DNA of 64,000 bases from Vampirovibrionales bacterium (lineage in GTDB: Bacteria; Cyanobacteriota; Vampirovibrionia; Vampirovibrionales; Vampirovibrionaceae). The notes below the pieces were generated by a model. It made no database searches, was not told the DNA's origin, and saw only the letters and a list, made by a program, of their open reading frames with translations. The position numbers were made by a program, and so were the translations under genes. The DNA is taken from NCBI GenBank assembly GCA_029262635.1, contig JAJCZA010000023.1:1-64000 (forward strand), in the 5' to 3' direction. Numbering within the stretch: the stretch's first letter is position 1; each line of letters begins with the position of its first letter. This document shows, in pieces, positions 22,642 to 31,140 of the stretch.

Positions 22642-22673
22642 GCCAATCAAGGCCCTGTCCTGCCCCTTCTTGT

Positions 22674-23033
22674 TTATGAAAGTGCTTCCAGCATTTCCTT
22701 GGCTTCCCGAAGTACAGCTCTGTAGTATGCTCGGCGTTGTTTCGACTCTTGTGAATAGTGTCCGTGGTGCAAGTTGGCAGTTCGGGAGTTTTCTAGCCCT
22801 TCTTTGGTCTTGGGGCCGGTGGATTTGCCCCCATGCAGACGACAGCGGCCATTTTTCATGGCAGGCTGACGGCAGGCACTCTCTTTCCGGGTTCTGGCCC
22901 CGCATCGGGGGGCTTTGGTAAAATCGCCGGGCGGATTTCCGTTTTTGAGCCAGCCCCTTTTTTGAAAAAAGTCTACTTTTGTCCCCCTTTTTTCTCGCTG
23001 GACATGGAGTTCATTGGGCGTTTTTTGATCCAT
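22674..23033 (-). CDS. HGGxSTGPKT-motif small phage-type protein
   Basis: 119 residues from the ATG at 23033, which follows a G-rich ribosome binding site; the frame is open to 23069. CGARTRKESACRQPAMKNGR followed by CRLHGGKSTGPKTKEGLENS is a recognisable conserved block of small proteins common in prophages and mobile elements. The cysteines and the 'HGG-STGPKT' stretch suggest a nucleic-acid or metal-binding fold. Function not established. Its start lies inside the 3' end of the upstream gene, so the two are coupled. Confidence 0.7.
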   Translation of the reverse strand: MDQKTPNELHVQREKRGTKVDFFQKRGWLKNGNPPGDFTKAPRCGARTRKESACRQPAMKNGRCRLHGGKSTGPKTKEGLENSRTANLHHGHYSQESKQRRAYYRAVLREAKEMLEALS

Positions 23034-23691
23034 CCCCGTCCCCTCCCCCCTGCTGAATATTTCCAACAACGGCTTGTCCGCCCTGATTCACATTCACATG
23101 TTGGACATTAATGGTCTGCTGGCCCTTGGTTCGATACTTGTTCAGAGCCTCTACCTGGGCGGTAAAAACCTGCATTAGCTTGGCAGCATGTTTGAGGCTC
23201 ATATCTCTAGCTTCAAAGTGTTGGCCTTTGACCATGGCTAACTTGGAGCATTCCAGGGCCATATTGTGAACGGCTACCATCTGGGTTGCCAGCATGCCCT
23301 CCAAAGGGTCTTTGGGCTGAATGCCGTTCATCATATCAACAGCAGCATTGGAAGCATCCAGATCAGGATCTCCAGGCATGGCCAGTATTGCCTGATTCAT
23401 CAAATGACATGCGGTCTGATGATGGTAAGTTCCTGTGGTTTCCAGAAACTGTGCCCTTAGCAGTAGCGGATCAGTGGTGTCCTGGTGTAATTTCTTACTA
23501 TTCTCACTATCCTGAACAAGCTTGACCGGATTTCGCTTGCCAATAACTTTGCCCAGCCGGTCAATAGACTCTTTTTCTCTATCACTATAACGAGCTTTTG
23601 TAGGCAGACTCAACTTTTTCTGCCCTCCAGCGTTACCTTTTCCTTTTCGGACTGGCGAGTTCTTCTTTTTTTTGGGTTCTTTCTTTACCAT
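23011..23691 (-). CDS. conserved phage/mobile-element protein, unknown
   Basis: 226 residues. A Lys-rich N-terminus (MVKKEPKKKKNSPVRKGKG) precedes a helical core (LLLRAQFLETTGTYHHQTAC and onwards). The C-terminus carries TINVQHVNVNQGGQAVVGNI, a motif ('HVxVxxGGQAxVGNV') that I recall from conserved hypothetical proteins of prophages and plasmids, commonly next to HGGxSTGPKT proteins as here. Ends in a Gly/Asp-rich tail. It overlaps the next gene by 23 bases. Rightmost intact gene of the element. Confidence 0.7.
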   Translation of the reverse strand: MVKKEPKKKKNSPVRKGKGNAGGQKKLSLPTKARYSDREKESIDRLGKVIGKRNPVKLVQDSENSKKLHQDTTDPLLLRAQFLETTGTYHHQTACHLMNQAILAMPGDPDLDASNAAVDMMNGIQPKDPLEGMLATQMVAVHNMALECSKLAMVKGQHFEARDMSLKHAAKLMQVFTAQVEALNKYRTKGQQTINVQHVNVNQGGQAVVGNIQQGGGDGDGSKNAQ

Positions 23692-23839
23692 CAGTATGTC
23701 TCACATGTTATTGAAGTCATATTTCTATTATAGAGGTACTTCAGGCCATGGCCATCCTCCAGATGCTCACTAATCCGTATGCATGACTAGACAAAATGTT
23801 ACAAAACACCTCATTTGTAGCATTTGATGCCTGTAAGAG

Positions 23840-23921
23840 TCAGGCCGCTTCCTTTAATAACCGAACCATGGCCTCCTGGTTTTCGATAATGAAAGTTCGA
23901 AAGTTGTCCACCCATCCCGAC
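23840..23921 (-). pseudogene. displaced 3' end of the element's own recombinase gene
   Basis: Read leftwards from the repeat: TCG GGA TGG GTG GAC and on, giving S-G-W-V-D-N-F-R-T-F, then IIENQEAMVRLLKEAA and a stop. The left copy reads V-S-G-stop in the same frame over the same core. Joining the ends therefore restores one continuous frame 28 codons longer. It has no start of its own in the integrated state. Confidence 0.75.
23913..23921. repeat. right attachment core (attR) CATCCCGAC
   Basis: Identical to 3398-3406. Here the core is followed by CACC, so the bases across 23913-23924 read CATCCCGACCAC, supplying the CCA end of tRNA-Pro. A small dyad (CGGCT-TTT-AGCCG) about 30 bases further on may be the original tRNA terminator. 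Confidence 0.7.
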
Positions 23922-24041
23922 CACCAATTCCCCTAATATTTTAAACAACCGGCTTTTAGCCGATAATCAATGTTTGATAATACAAGGTCTTAAAAGGAAA
24001 TCCACAACAAAAAACAATAAGCTAGCTTGAGATAAAAGAAG

Positions 24042-24773
24042 TTAATTTACAAAAGCCACTATTTTTTTAAATTCTGGGGCTCTAAAATCCAAATCGCCTT
24101 TGATCAAATCGCTTTTCTTAGGATCGCCATAAGGAACAAGCACTTTTATAATCGGTTCATCTGGATGGAGTTGACGTACAATATCAACAGAGGGATAAAA
24201 CCATAGACCGTGTTGCCTGCTTCCTTTATCTCGACTAAACAAATCTGACTTGTATTTTTTCCCTACCTCATAAGTAAAGCCACCTTTAGTCGAAGCATTA
24301 GTCCGATAGCCGACAATAGAATCACCTTCTATTTCAAAATGATAACCTCTTTGAAGTTCTTCTAAGCTCGGTCCATTAATAGGAAGAGTACGATCAAACA
24401 CAGTTCCTGTCCAAATAGTCGTGTCATCCGCTACCATTCGAAGCAATTGAGCTCCCTCAAGTTCTGCGTCTGTTAGATCCGTACCCTTTATAATGGCGCC
24501 AATTAAATTTAAACCCGATAAATCGATTTTAGGCAATCTTTTTCCTGAAAAATTATACCCTTCTAAGTTTAGAGGTTCTTTTTGATTATCAAGTTGTTGC
24601 TTTATCTTGTTAAAAGTTTCAACGTCCTCTGACTCAAGTGCTCTCAAAGCTTTTTGCCGCAATGAAGCACTTCCAAAAGAAACTTGATCTTGCGCATGAA
24701 AAGAAACAAAAGAATGAGAACCCTTATTGCCAGAGTGAGAAGTCGGTTGAAAATTAAAATGTGATATTAACAT
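24042..24773 (-). CDS. pentapeptide-repeat protein with N-terminal FG motif
   Basis: 243 residues. A disordered leader ends AQDQVSFGSASLRQKALRAL, matching the N-terminal motif shared by other proteins in this window. Residues ~65-105 (LEGYNFSGKRLPKIDLSGLN then LIGAIIKGTDLTDAELEGAQ) are pentapeptide repeats (A/D-L/N-x-G), a right-handed beta-helix. The C-terminal part (GGFTYEVGKKYKSD, HGLWFYPSVDIVRQL) resembles a domain often paired with pentapeptides in phage-type proteins. It lies 14 bases after the gene at 24788-25720, so the two are one operon. Role unknown; an effector-like function is possible. Confidence 0.7.
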   Translation of the reverse strand: MLISHFNFQPTSHSGNKGSHSFVSFHAQDQVSFGSASLRQKALRALESEDVETFNKIKQQLDNQKEPLNLEGYNFSGKRLPKIDLSGLNLIGAIIKGTDLTDAELEGAQLLRMVADDTTIWTGTVFDRTLPINGPSLEELQRGYHFEIEGDSIVGYRTNASTKGGFTYEVGKKYKSDLFSRDKGSRQHGLWFYPSVDIVRQLHPDEPIIKVLVPYGDPKKSDLIKGDLDFRAPEFKKIVAFVN

Positions 24774-24787
24774 TTATAATTCCTTTC

Positions 24788-25720
24788 TTAAGTTACTGCC
24801 TCAAGGCGACTAGCTTTATGGTTCTCAGGACGATGAAATGGTAACTTATTCCAAGTAAGTTCTTCACCGAGCTTAGATAAGCGAGAAAAAATACGGACAT
24901 AACTTCTATTCCAAGGAGAGGAAACTCTTGAAAATTCTCGAGCACCATGCCCAACCCCATCAAATAAATTATTAAACATAATTAATTTTGGTTGGCGCCG
25001 CCCATTTTCTCCCTTCTTAGGAATCGTATCAATCTCGAAAAGGTAATCATTAGTTTTATTTTTGTACTTTTCTTTTAATACAGGGGAACAAGGAAAGTCA
25101 TGCTTATTTTCTTCAAATTCATATAAAGATTTATTTCCAGCCCTTAAGTTGCGATCTTTTGCAAACTGTAAATCATCAAAAAAAATAAATTGCCCGCCAG
25201 TCACACCATAAACTTTATCATATATATGGGAAGCAATAAGCGTATGAGAGTCATGGTGAAGGCGCTTCAACGTAAATTTAGCTGCATTCATAAAACCACA
25301 AGGCTGTTTGAAGAAACCATCTTTTTGCCTGAAACCTCGAGTTTCTACGTGTTCTGAATGAAGAGAAGGAGAAGAATCACTCTTCTGAAGAGTATTTAAG
25401 AAAAGCTCACTAACACCTGTGTAAAGTTCATTTTGAAACCGTTCTCTTCCTTTTTCCGTATGAACAAAGTCACCAATGTTATCAATAACGAGAAAACCAG
25501 GACTCTTCAACGAGTCTCTTTTAAGCATGCTATAAGCCCTTTTAAGAAGGTTCTGAGTAGGCATTAAACGACGATTAGACCAAACAACATCTTTAGAAGC
25601 ACCCTGCTCCATATGAATCAACCAAGTTGAAGGATTATTTTCTAAGTCCCGTTTTTTCCATCCAAATTTAGGAAGGAAAGATTGGCTGGGTAAGTGATGA
25701 GTTGTAGAAGGTGTAATCAT
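24788..25720 (-). CDS. hypothetical protein, AT-rich
   Basis: 310 residues, unrecognised. Visible features: RDSLKSPGFLVIDNIGDFVH, TLIASHIYDKVYGVTGGQFI and KLIMFNNLFDGVGHGAREFS, a globular alpha/beta protein without signal peptide or membrane segment. Low GC content and many AAA/TTT codons differ from the housekeeping genes to the right, suggesting transfer. It is the first gene of an operon with the pentapeptide-repeat protein. An effector/partner pair is conceivable. Confidence 0.6.
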   Translation of the reverse strand: MITPSTTHHLPSQSFLPKFGWKKRDLENNPSTWLIHMEQGASKDVVWSNRRLMPTQNLLKRAYSMLKRDSLKSPGFLVIDNIGDFVHTEKGRERFQNELYTGVSELFLNTLQKSDSSPSLHSEHVETRGFRQKDGFFKQPCGFMNAAKFTLKRLHHDSHTLIASHIYDKVYGVTGGQFIFFDDLQFAKDRNLRAGNKSLYEFEENKHDFPCSPVLKEKYKNKTNDYLFEIDTIPKKGENGRRQPKLIMFNNLFDGVGHGAREFSRVSSPWNRSYVRIFSRLSKLGEELTWNKLPFHRPENHKASRLEAVT

Positions 25721-25901
25721 ATTTAGTCACAATTTTTTAAAAAATTAATTAACTGTCGTGAGAGAATAAAATTCCTAAAAAAATATAATTTTGCTACGCA
25801 GAGCTTGTCGTTACAAATATTTACATTCTGCAAATTTCAAAGTACTTAAACCCTATCTTCTTACTAGACCCTATTAACTAGTGTTTATAGATAGAATTAC
25901 A

Positions 25902-26036
25902 TTAAAAGATTAAACGCTTTGCCTTTCTGATAAACTGTGGCCTCTTTCCTTTAGTCAGAGTAATACCCTCTGATAGCTTACCTATAGCCCCACGGCTTTC
26001 GGTTATAAAAATTCGAAACTTATCAAGGAGAGTCGA
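25902..26036 (-). pseudogene. remnant resembling the 3' end of a second serine recombinase gene
   Basis: Read leftwards: L-L-D-K-F-R-I-F, then ITESRGAIGKLSEGITLTKG and a basic tail to a TAA at 25902. It aligns with the displaced recombinase tail at 23840-23921 (W-V-D-N-F-R-T-F-I-I-E), with DNA similarity at both ends (GGCC-CTT-CCTTTA and TTCGAAA). There is no start codon or upstream gene. The stretch 25721-26133 holds nothing else that I can read. Probably the right end of an earlier related element. Confidence 0.5.
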
Positions 26037-26133
26037 CCCATTCTATACAAAACAAAGTAAAGTTAGAGAAAATATCCCAATGTCCCGAAAAGACACAGAG
26101 AATAAGGGTCAATGGAGACGCTTCCCGACCTAC

Positions 26134-27162
26134 TTACCGTACAACCCGTATGCTCACAGACTCCCAATCCCATTGCTTAGCCTGCTTATCCCACCAAAAT
26201 GTTCCGGTCTCCTGCCGTACCTGATTGGGCACACCGCCGGGACCGCCTAATTCTACCCGGTAGTTGCACCTATAGCCCTGGCCGAATTTTTCACAGCGGT
26301 GATTGTGTAAGGATGCCACATAATCGTATTTTGGCATCCTTAAGTCGGCAAAGGCCTCTCGAGCAGTATCCACCCCCAGCCATAACCAGGCACCTACAAA
26401 AGCAACCGCAGGTGAAATGGAGTCGTTGGCCTTAGCCATTTTCACCAACGTTGGTGAAGAGGATGGTCGAATGCTTTGCCGGTATTCATTCATATATTGT
26501 TTTAGTTTACGGTTAATCGCCATCCTCATCTCATTCGGTTCCGGAGCCCGGTTGTCGGCGGTTTCGCGTTGCCGTTTGATGTACTCATCAAACAGTTCCT
26601 GTTCACTTTTAATATGAATACCCTGATTGGCTAAAATCCGTTGCGCCGGTTTAAAACCTTTTTTAGCCGCCTTTTCATAGCATTCTTTCGCCTTTTCCCG
26701 ATCCACCGGCAAGCCCCCTAATCCTTGGGCATAGGCATGCCCAAGGTAAGCATAAGCGGCCATGTAATGTCTTTTTTCAGCGGCAAATTCAAATGCCTTG
26801 ACCGCCTCAGCATATCGCCCCTGCTGCCACAAAACCCGGCCGTGCGGAAAAAAGACCGTGGATACAGGTGGAGAGAATTGAACGGCCTGACTGCAATACC
26901 GGTACGCCAACGGTACATTCAATGCCTCATCTGGCACACCGGGATTTTCAAGGCCATAGCGCACCTTTTGCGGATCCTCTGGATGAGAGGCCAGCAGGTG
27001 ACACTGCTTAATAACTCCTCGCTGTTGCTCCCGTTTAGCCAAAGTTAGGGGGTGGTATGGCGGTTTTTTCTCGGCACCACTCACCCCTGTCCACCCCATG
27101 GTCAGACTATAGACCACCAAGCAGATGGCAATTAGTCGTTTCAGGCCAAAGCAGCTTAACAT
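26134..27162 (-). CDS. secreted Sel1/TPR-repeat protein
   Basis: About 342 residues from the ATG at 27162, chosen because it puts the signal peptide (LIAICLVVYSLTMGWTGVSG) at the N-terminus; the frame is open to 27258. Residues ~110-180 carry Sel1-type repeats (AVKAFEFAAEKRHYMAAYAY, LGHAYAQGLGGLPVDREKAK, ECYEKAAKKGFKPAQRILAN). Such repeats scaffold protein contacts. The C-terminal region ends in a strand-rich domain (GYRCNYRVELGGPGGVPNQV). First gene right of the mobile region; no partner visible. Confidence 0.7.
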   Translation of the reverse strand: MLSCFGLKRLIAICLVVYSLTMGWTGVSGAEKKPPYHPLTLAKREQQRGVIKQCHLLASHPEDPQKVRYGLENPGVPDEALNVPLAYRYCSQAVQFSPPVSTVFFPHGRVLWQQGRYAEAVKAFEFAAEKRHYMAAYAYLGHAYAQGLGGLPVDREKAKECYEKAAKKGFKPAQRILANQGIHIKSEQELFDEYIKRQRETADNRAPEPNEMRMAINRKLKQYMNEYRQSIRPSSSPTLVKMAKANDSISPAVAFVGAWLWLGVDTAREAFADLRMPKYDYVASLHNHRCEKFGQGYRCNYRVELGGPGGVPNQVRQETGTFWWDKQAKQWDWESVSIRVVR

Positions 27163-27408
27163 AATCTGTTTAATCCCCAGTATTGAGTCCGTCACGATAC
27201 CAGTTTCCAACCAGTCTTTGGCTGAGGTTACTACAATCATGACTGTGTGTAAATTCATAGCGCCATGTTCAAGGTAAAAAGCCGTTTGGGTTAAGCTTAA
27301 GCCAGGCTATCCAATAAAAACCTTACCTGTGAAAGTTATTCCAGTATTAAAAGAAGAATCACTACAAAAAAGGACACAGTACTCATTTGGCTTTAGGTGA
27401 ATGTCAGG

Positions 27409-28539
27409 CTAGGCTGTTACGAGGCTCTCATGGCGAGACATCTTGACGTTGGAGTAGCCTCGGATTTTTTTGAGCTGTCCAAAATCTTTCTTTTCAACAA
27501 AAGTGAATGAAGCACCAGGCTTACCAGCCCGGCCTGTTCTTCCTATTCTGTGGATGTAGAATTCGACTTCTTTTGGTAGATCGTAATTAAAGACAGCTTC
27601 AATATCATCGACATCAATGCCTCGTGCGGCAACGTCCGTGGCAATAAGCACCTTCGTCTTGCCCTTTCTAAAACCTTGCATGATTTTGTCACGTTTAGAT
27701 TGACGCATCCCACCGTGCAAGCCGTCTACCAAATAGCCTTCACGTTTCATGGTCTTCACCAGAGCGTCGACTTGCCATTTGGTGTTACAAAAGACCAAAG
27801 AAATTTCAAATTGATGCTGTTTTAAAAGCTTGATCAATGTGCTGCTTTTTTCTCGCTTTGAAACTTCTAAATAATGCTGCTCTACTTTCGGAATCGGTTG
27901 ATCGTGCTGTTTGACTTTGAGGTGTTCTGCGTTTTGTTGGTAGAGCTTGGTCAACTCCAGAATGGCCGGAGGCATGGTGGCTGAGAATAAAACCGTTTGC
28001 CGATCCCTCGAAGGGGTTTTGGCTAAAATATCTTCAATGCTTTTTCTAAAGCCCATGTTCAACATTTCGTCTGCTTCATCCAAAACCGCCATGGTCACTT
28101 GGTTCAGCTTTAAGCGTCCCCGTTGAATGAGATCAAACACGCGACCCGGGGTGCCGATAATGATTTGAGGATTTCTTTTGAGATACTGAACTTGTCGAGC
28201 AATGGGTTGTCCGCCGTAGACTGCCATCGATCGAATTCCGGTAGTATGCTTACTAATTTTTCGGAATTCTTCGGTGACCTGAAGCGCTAACTCCCGAGTT
28301 GGGCAAAGTATAAGCGCTTGAATCGCCTTGTTGTTCGGGTTGACTTGTTCGATGATAGGAATGGCAAAGGCAGCTGTTTTCCCTGTGCCAGTTTGGGCTT
28401 GGCCAATAATATCAGCCCCTTCCAGTAGTTTTGGAATCGCTAACGCCTGAATTGGCGAAGCTTCTTTAAACCCCATTTCAGAAACAGCTTGCTGTACGGC
28501 TTTGCTAAGGGGGAGGGAAGAAAAATCATTCGGGTTCAT
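27409..28539 (-). CDS. DEAD-box ATP-dependent RNA helicase
   Basis: 376 residues, close to the minimal DEAD-box core with almost no C-terminal tail. All motifs are present: Q motif (MGFKEASPIQALAIPKLLEG), Walker A AQTGTGKTAAFA, PTRELA, GTPGR, VLDEADEM, SATMP, ATDVAARGID and HRIGRTGRAG. It unwinds short RNA duplexes, as do RhlE/CshA-type enzymes in ribosome assembly or mRNA decay. The lack of an RNA-binding tail makes subfamily assignment unsafe. Confidence 0.93.
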   Translation of the reverse strand: MNPNDFSSLPLSKAVQQAVSEMGFKEASPIQALAIPKLLEGADIIGQAQTGTGKTAAFAIPIIEQVNPNNKAIQALILCPTRELALQVTEEFRKISKHTTGIRSMAVYGGQPIARQVQYLKRNPQIIIGTPGRVFDLIQRGRLKLNQVTMAVLDEADEMLNMGFRKSIEDILAKTPSRDRQTVLFSATMPPAILELTKLYQQNAEHLKVKQHDQPIPKVEQHYLEVSKREKSSTLIKLLKQHQFEISLVFCNTKWQVDALVKTMKREGYLVDGLHGGMRQSKRDKIMQGFRKGKTKVLIATDVAARGIDVDDIEAVFNYDLPKEVEFYIHRIGRTGRAGKPGASFTFVEKKDFGQLKKIRGYSNVKMSRHESLVTA

Positions 28540-28679
28540 GTAAGATCCTTATGCCTGTAAGGCAGTTAGTAAAGTAAGAGAGGGGAATATGAGGGAATTT
28601 TGCCTGACTCTCTTTTGATTTAAAAAGAGTCGCGCCTTAAAATTGATGGCTGAGAAGGAAAAATTTTATCGAAAAAGAG

Positions 28680-29567
28680 TTAATGGCTCTTGGCAAGCTT
28701 TTTTGTGGAGCTGTAATGTTGAGAGACCGGGACAATGTCAAAGGCCAGTTTGAGTTTTTTCATGAGAGAAATGACAATATAGGTTATATCAAGTTCATAC
28801 CAGTAGTGTCCATTTCTGGCCGCTCGCTGGTCAGCGTGATGATTATTATGCCAGCCCTCACCAAAGGTAAGCAAGGCAACCCAAATATTATTACGACTGG
28901 CATCAGGGGTTTCGTAGTTTCGATATCCCCAGACATGAGAGACTGAATTGACACACCAAGTTGCATTCAGGGTACAGACCAAGCGAAGCAGGCCACCCCA
29001 TATAAACCAGGAGAGACCTAAGTCCATGCCACCTCTGAGAAAACCAACCGCAAACAAAAGGAACATAAACAAGCTGTTAAGAGTGATGTAGTGAGTCTCA
29101 AAAAAGCGCATGCCCTTATCCTTATGTAAGTCGAGTGCGAGCCGCTTGGTCGTTTCATAAGACTCATCAAGCTGAGGGTGGCGGAAAAAGGGCCAAAAAT
29201 AATGTGACCAAAGAAAACTGACCGATGGCGAATGGGGGTCGAGTTCCTTGTCGACTTGGCTGTGATGCAACCGGTGAGTTGCTGTCCACCAAATGGGGCC
29301 CCGTTGAAAAGCAAGACAGCCAATAAAGGTGAGTAGATATTTAATGGGTTTATAGGTCTTATAACTTCGGTGGGCCAGCAGTCGGTGGTAGCAAAGGGTT
29401 GTTCCAAGGCAGAGGGTGATGCAATAAAGGGAAATAAAAACCCAAAGTCCCTCCCAGGTAAAACTGGGAACCGCTAAAAAGAGACTGCCATGCAATAAGA
29501 TATAGAAAATAAGTTGTGGCCACTTAACGCGTTGCCACGTGGCGTAATCCGGCAATAGTTTGGACAT
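28680..29567 (-). CDS. acyl-lipid/acyl-CoA delta-9 fatty acid desaturase
   Basis: 295 residues with the three histidine boxes of membrane di-iron desaturases: HRLLAHRS, HRLHHS and HNNHH. About four membrane segments surround them (LIFYILLHGSLFLAVPSF and others). It introduces a cis double bond into fatty acyl chains using oxygen and is of the DesC/stearoyl-desaturase type common in cyanobacteria. Stands alone; the gene is convergent with nothing and lies 113 bp beyond the start of the helicase gene. Confidence 0.9.
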   Translation of the reverse strand: MSKLLPDYATWQRVKWPQLIFYILLHGSLFLAVPSFTWEGLWVFISLYCITLCLGTTLCYHRLLAHRSYKTYKPIKYLLTFIGCLAFQRGPIWWTATHRLHHSQVDKELDPHSPSVSFLWSHYFWPFFRHPQLDESYETTKRLALDLHKDKGMRFFETHYITLNSLFMFLLFAVGFLRGGMDLGLSWFIWGGLLRLVCTLNATWCVNSVSHVWGYRNYETPDASRNNIWVALLTFGEGWHNNHHADQRAARNGHYWYELDITYIVISLMKKLKLAFDIVPVSQHYSSTKKLAKSH

Positions 29568-29887
29568 AAGGGTTTAAAATCTCGACTTATTTGAAAGGCT
29601 TTGCTTCTTCTTAATTCCCGCTTTTTGCCTAACTCTTGCCATGGATTTTAAACTTGAGAGTATTGAAATAACGCCTTCGTACTTTTTGAATAAAGGTGCC
29701 AGCAAATCGCATCTCGTTTATATTACTCCATCCCAAAAAGACTTTCAATCTTATACCTATATTTATTCCGAGTCTGAATAACCGTTACCTCAATCCCTGT
29801 TGTTGATAAGTAGAGTCGAATAATTTTAAGCGTTTTAATAACAGATTTCTCCTGTTCAAACACTGGTAAACCTCGTAGAATGACACC
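29568..29887. other. 320-bp intergenic region upstream of glgC
   Basis: Holds the divergent promoters of the desaturase and glgC. One frame at 29641-29781 (46 aa, MDFKLESIEITPSYFLNKGA at its start) has no ribosome binding site and is weak. Nothing else recognised. Confidence 0.4.
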
Positions 29888-31120
29888 ATGATGAAAAATG
29901 TGATGGGCATGATTTTAGCGGGTGGCGAAGGACGACGACTTTTTCCCCTGACTCAGGATCGGGCGAAGCCCGCTGTACCCTACGGCGGGCGGTATCGAAT
30001 TATTGACTTTGTGCTCAATAATTTTATTAATTCGGGTATCTTTAAACTCAAGGTCCTCACCCAATTCAAATCCGATTCACTGAATCAGCACATTTCTAAA
30101 GGCTGGCCCATGAATCCTATTTACGGCCAATTTCTGGATTTAGTCCCCGCTCAAATGCGTACGGGACAAAGCTGGTATCAGGGAACCGCTGATGCCATCT
30201 ATCAAAACCTAAATCTCATTGCGGATGAAATGCCCGAATGGGTCTGCATTTTTGGTGGCGACCATATTTATAAAATGGACATTAGCCAAATGATCGACTG
30301 GCACATCCAAAAGCAGGCCGTCCTTACGATTGCCGCAATTCCGGTCCCCATCGAAAAAGCATCGGGCTTGGGTATTATTGAAGTTGACGAGAACCATCAG
30401 ATCATCGGTTGGGAGGAGAAACCAAAAAACCCCAAGGAAATGCCTTATCGACCCGGCTGGGCACTGGCGTCCATGGGCAACTATGTCTTTAACCGGGACA
30501 TTCTGATTAAAGAACTAGCGAAAGACTCGCTGAGAGAAGATTCTAGCCATGATTTTGGTCATGACATTATCAAGTCTATGGTTTCTCGTTCCCCCGTATT
30601 TGTTTATGATTTTAATTCCAATCAGGTTCCGGGCGTTTCTCAAGGTTCCAAAGAACAAGGCTATTGGCGAGACGTCGGGGACATTGACGCTTACTGGGAG
30701 TCTCACATGGATCTAGTCTCACCGGATCCGGTTTTTAACCTCTACAGTCAGGAGTGGGCTATTCGGACTCTATCGTATCAAGCGGCGCCTACAAAATTTG
30801 TTCATAACGAAGGAGAACGACGCGGTTTTGCTATGGATTCCATGGTTTCTGACGGCTGTATTATCAGCGGAGGACAGATTACGAACTCGGTCATTTCGCC
30901 TTATGTTCGTATTAATAGCTACTCCCAAGTCGATCAATCCATTTTGTTCCATGGCGTTAACATCGGACGACATGCCCGAATTAAAAAAACCATTATCGAT
31001 AAAGGTGTCATTATTCCCCCTCATACCGAAATTGGCTATGACCCTAAGGCCGATGAAGCCCGTGGCTTTTTCGTTTCCCCTAGCGGGATCACGGTCGTGC
31101 CAAAAGGAACCGAAATTTAG
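29888..31120 (+). CDS. glgC: glucose-1-phosphate adenylyltransferase
   Basis: 410 residues. It makes ADP-glucose from glucose 1-phosphate and ATP, the committed step of glycogen synthesis. N-terminal nucleotidyltransferase signature ILAGGEGRRLFPLTQDRAKP, then FVLNNFINSGI; GWFQGTADA equivalent here is SWYQGTADAIYQN; glucose-1-P binding IIEVDENHQIIGWEEKPKNP; YWRDVGDIDAYWESH; and a C-terminal left-handed helix for allostery (GCIISGGQITNSVISPYVRI). Full length for the family. No other glycogen gene is nearby. Convergent with coaBC, 20 bases apart. Confidence 0.95.
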   Translation: MMKNVMGMILAGGEGRRLFPLTQDRAKPAVPYGGRYRIIDFVLNNFINSGIFKLKVLTQFKSDSLNQHISKGWPMNPIYGQFLDLVPAQMRTGQSWYQGTADAIYQNLNLIADEMPEWVCIFGGDHIYKMDISQMIDWHIQKQAVLTIAAIPVPIEKASGLGIIEVDENHQIIGWEEKPKNPKEMPYRPGWALASMGNYVFNRDILIKELAKDSLREDSSHDFGHDIIKSMVSRSPVFVYDFNSNQVPGVSQGSKEQGYWRDVGDIDAYWESHMDLVSPDPVFNLYSQEWAIRTLSYQAAPTKFVHNEGERRGFAMDSMVSDGCIISGGQITNSVISPYVRINSYSQVDQSILFHGVNIGRHARIKKTIIDKGVIIPPHTEIGYDPKADEARGFFVSPSGITVVPKGTEI

Positions 31121-31140
31121 TGCTATTTTTTTCGTCGAAT

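Larger units (their letters stand above)
3398..23921. mobile_element. serine-recombinase integrative element in tRNA-Pro
   Basis: Boundaries: CATCCCGAC repeats at 3398-3406 and 23913-23921; recombinase at the left end; its displaced 3' end at the right. Contents in order: recombinase, type I restriction-modification operon with NADAR and PRTase-like proteins, unknown coiled-coil protein, unknown/winged-helix pair, replication operon with primase-helicase, Kelch lipoprotein, and two minus-strand phage-type genes. No relaxase, type IV secretion or capsid genes are seen, so it is probably a mobilisable or satellite-type island. The reading-frame continuity across the predicted attP is independent support for these ends. 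Confidence 0.75.

Noticed and set aside
22674-23691. Terminase small subunit or other packaging genes
   Set aside because: The HGGxSTGPKT and GGQAxVGN motifs mark prophage-type proteins of unknown role; no terminase, portal or capsid gene is present in the element.
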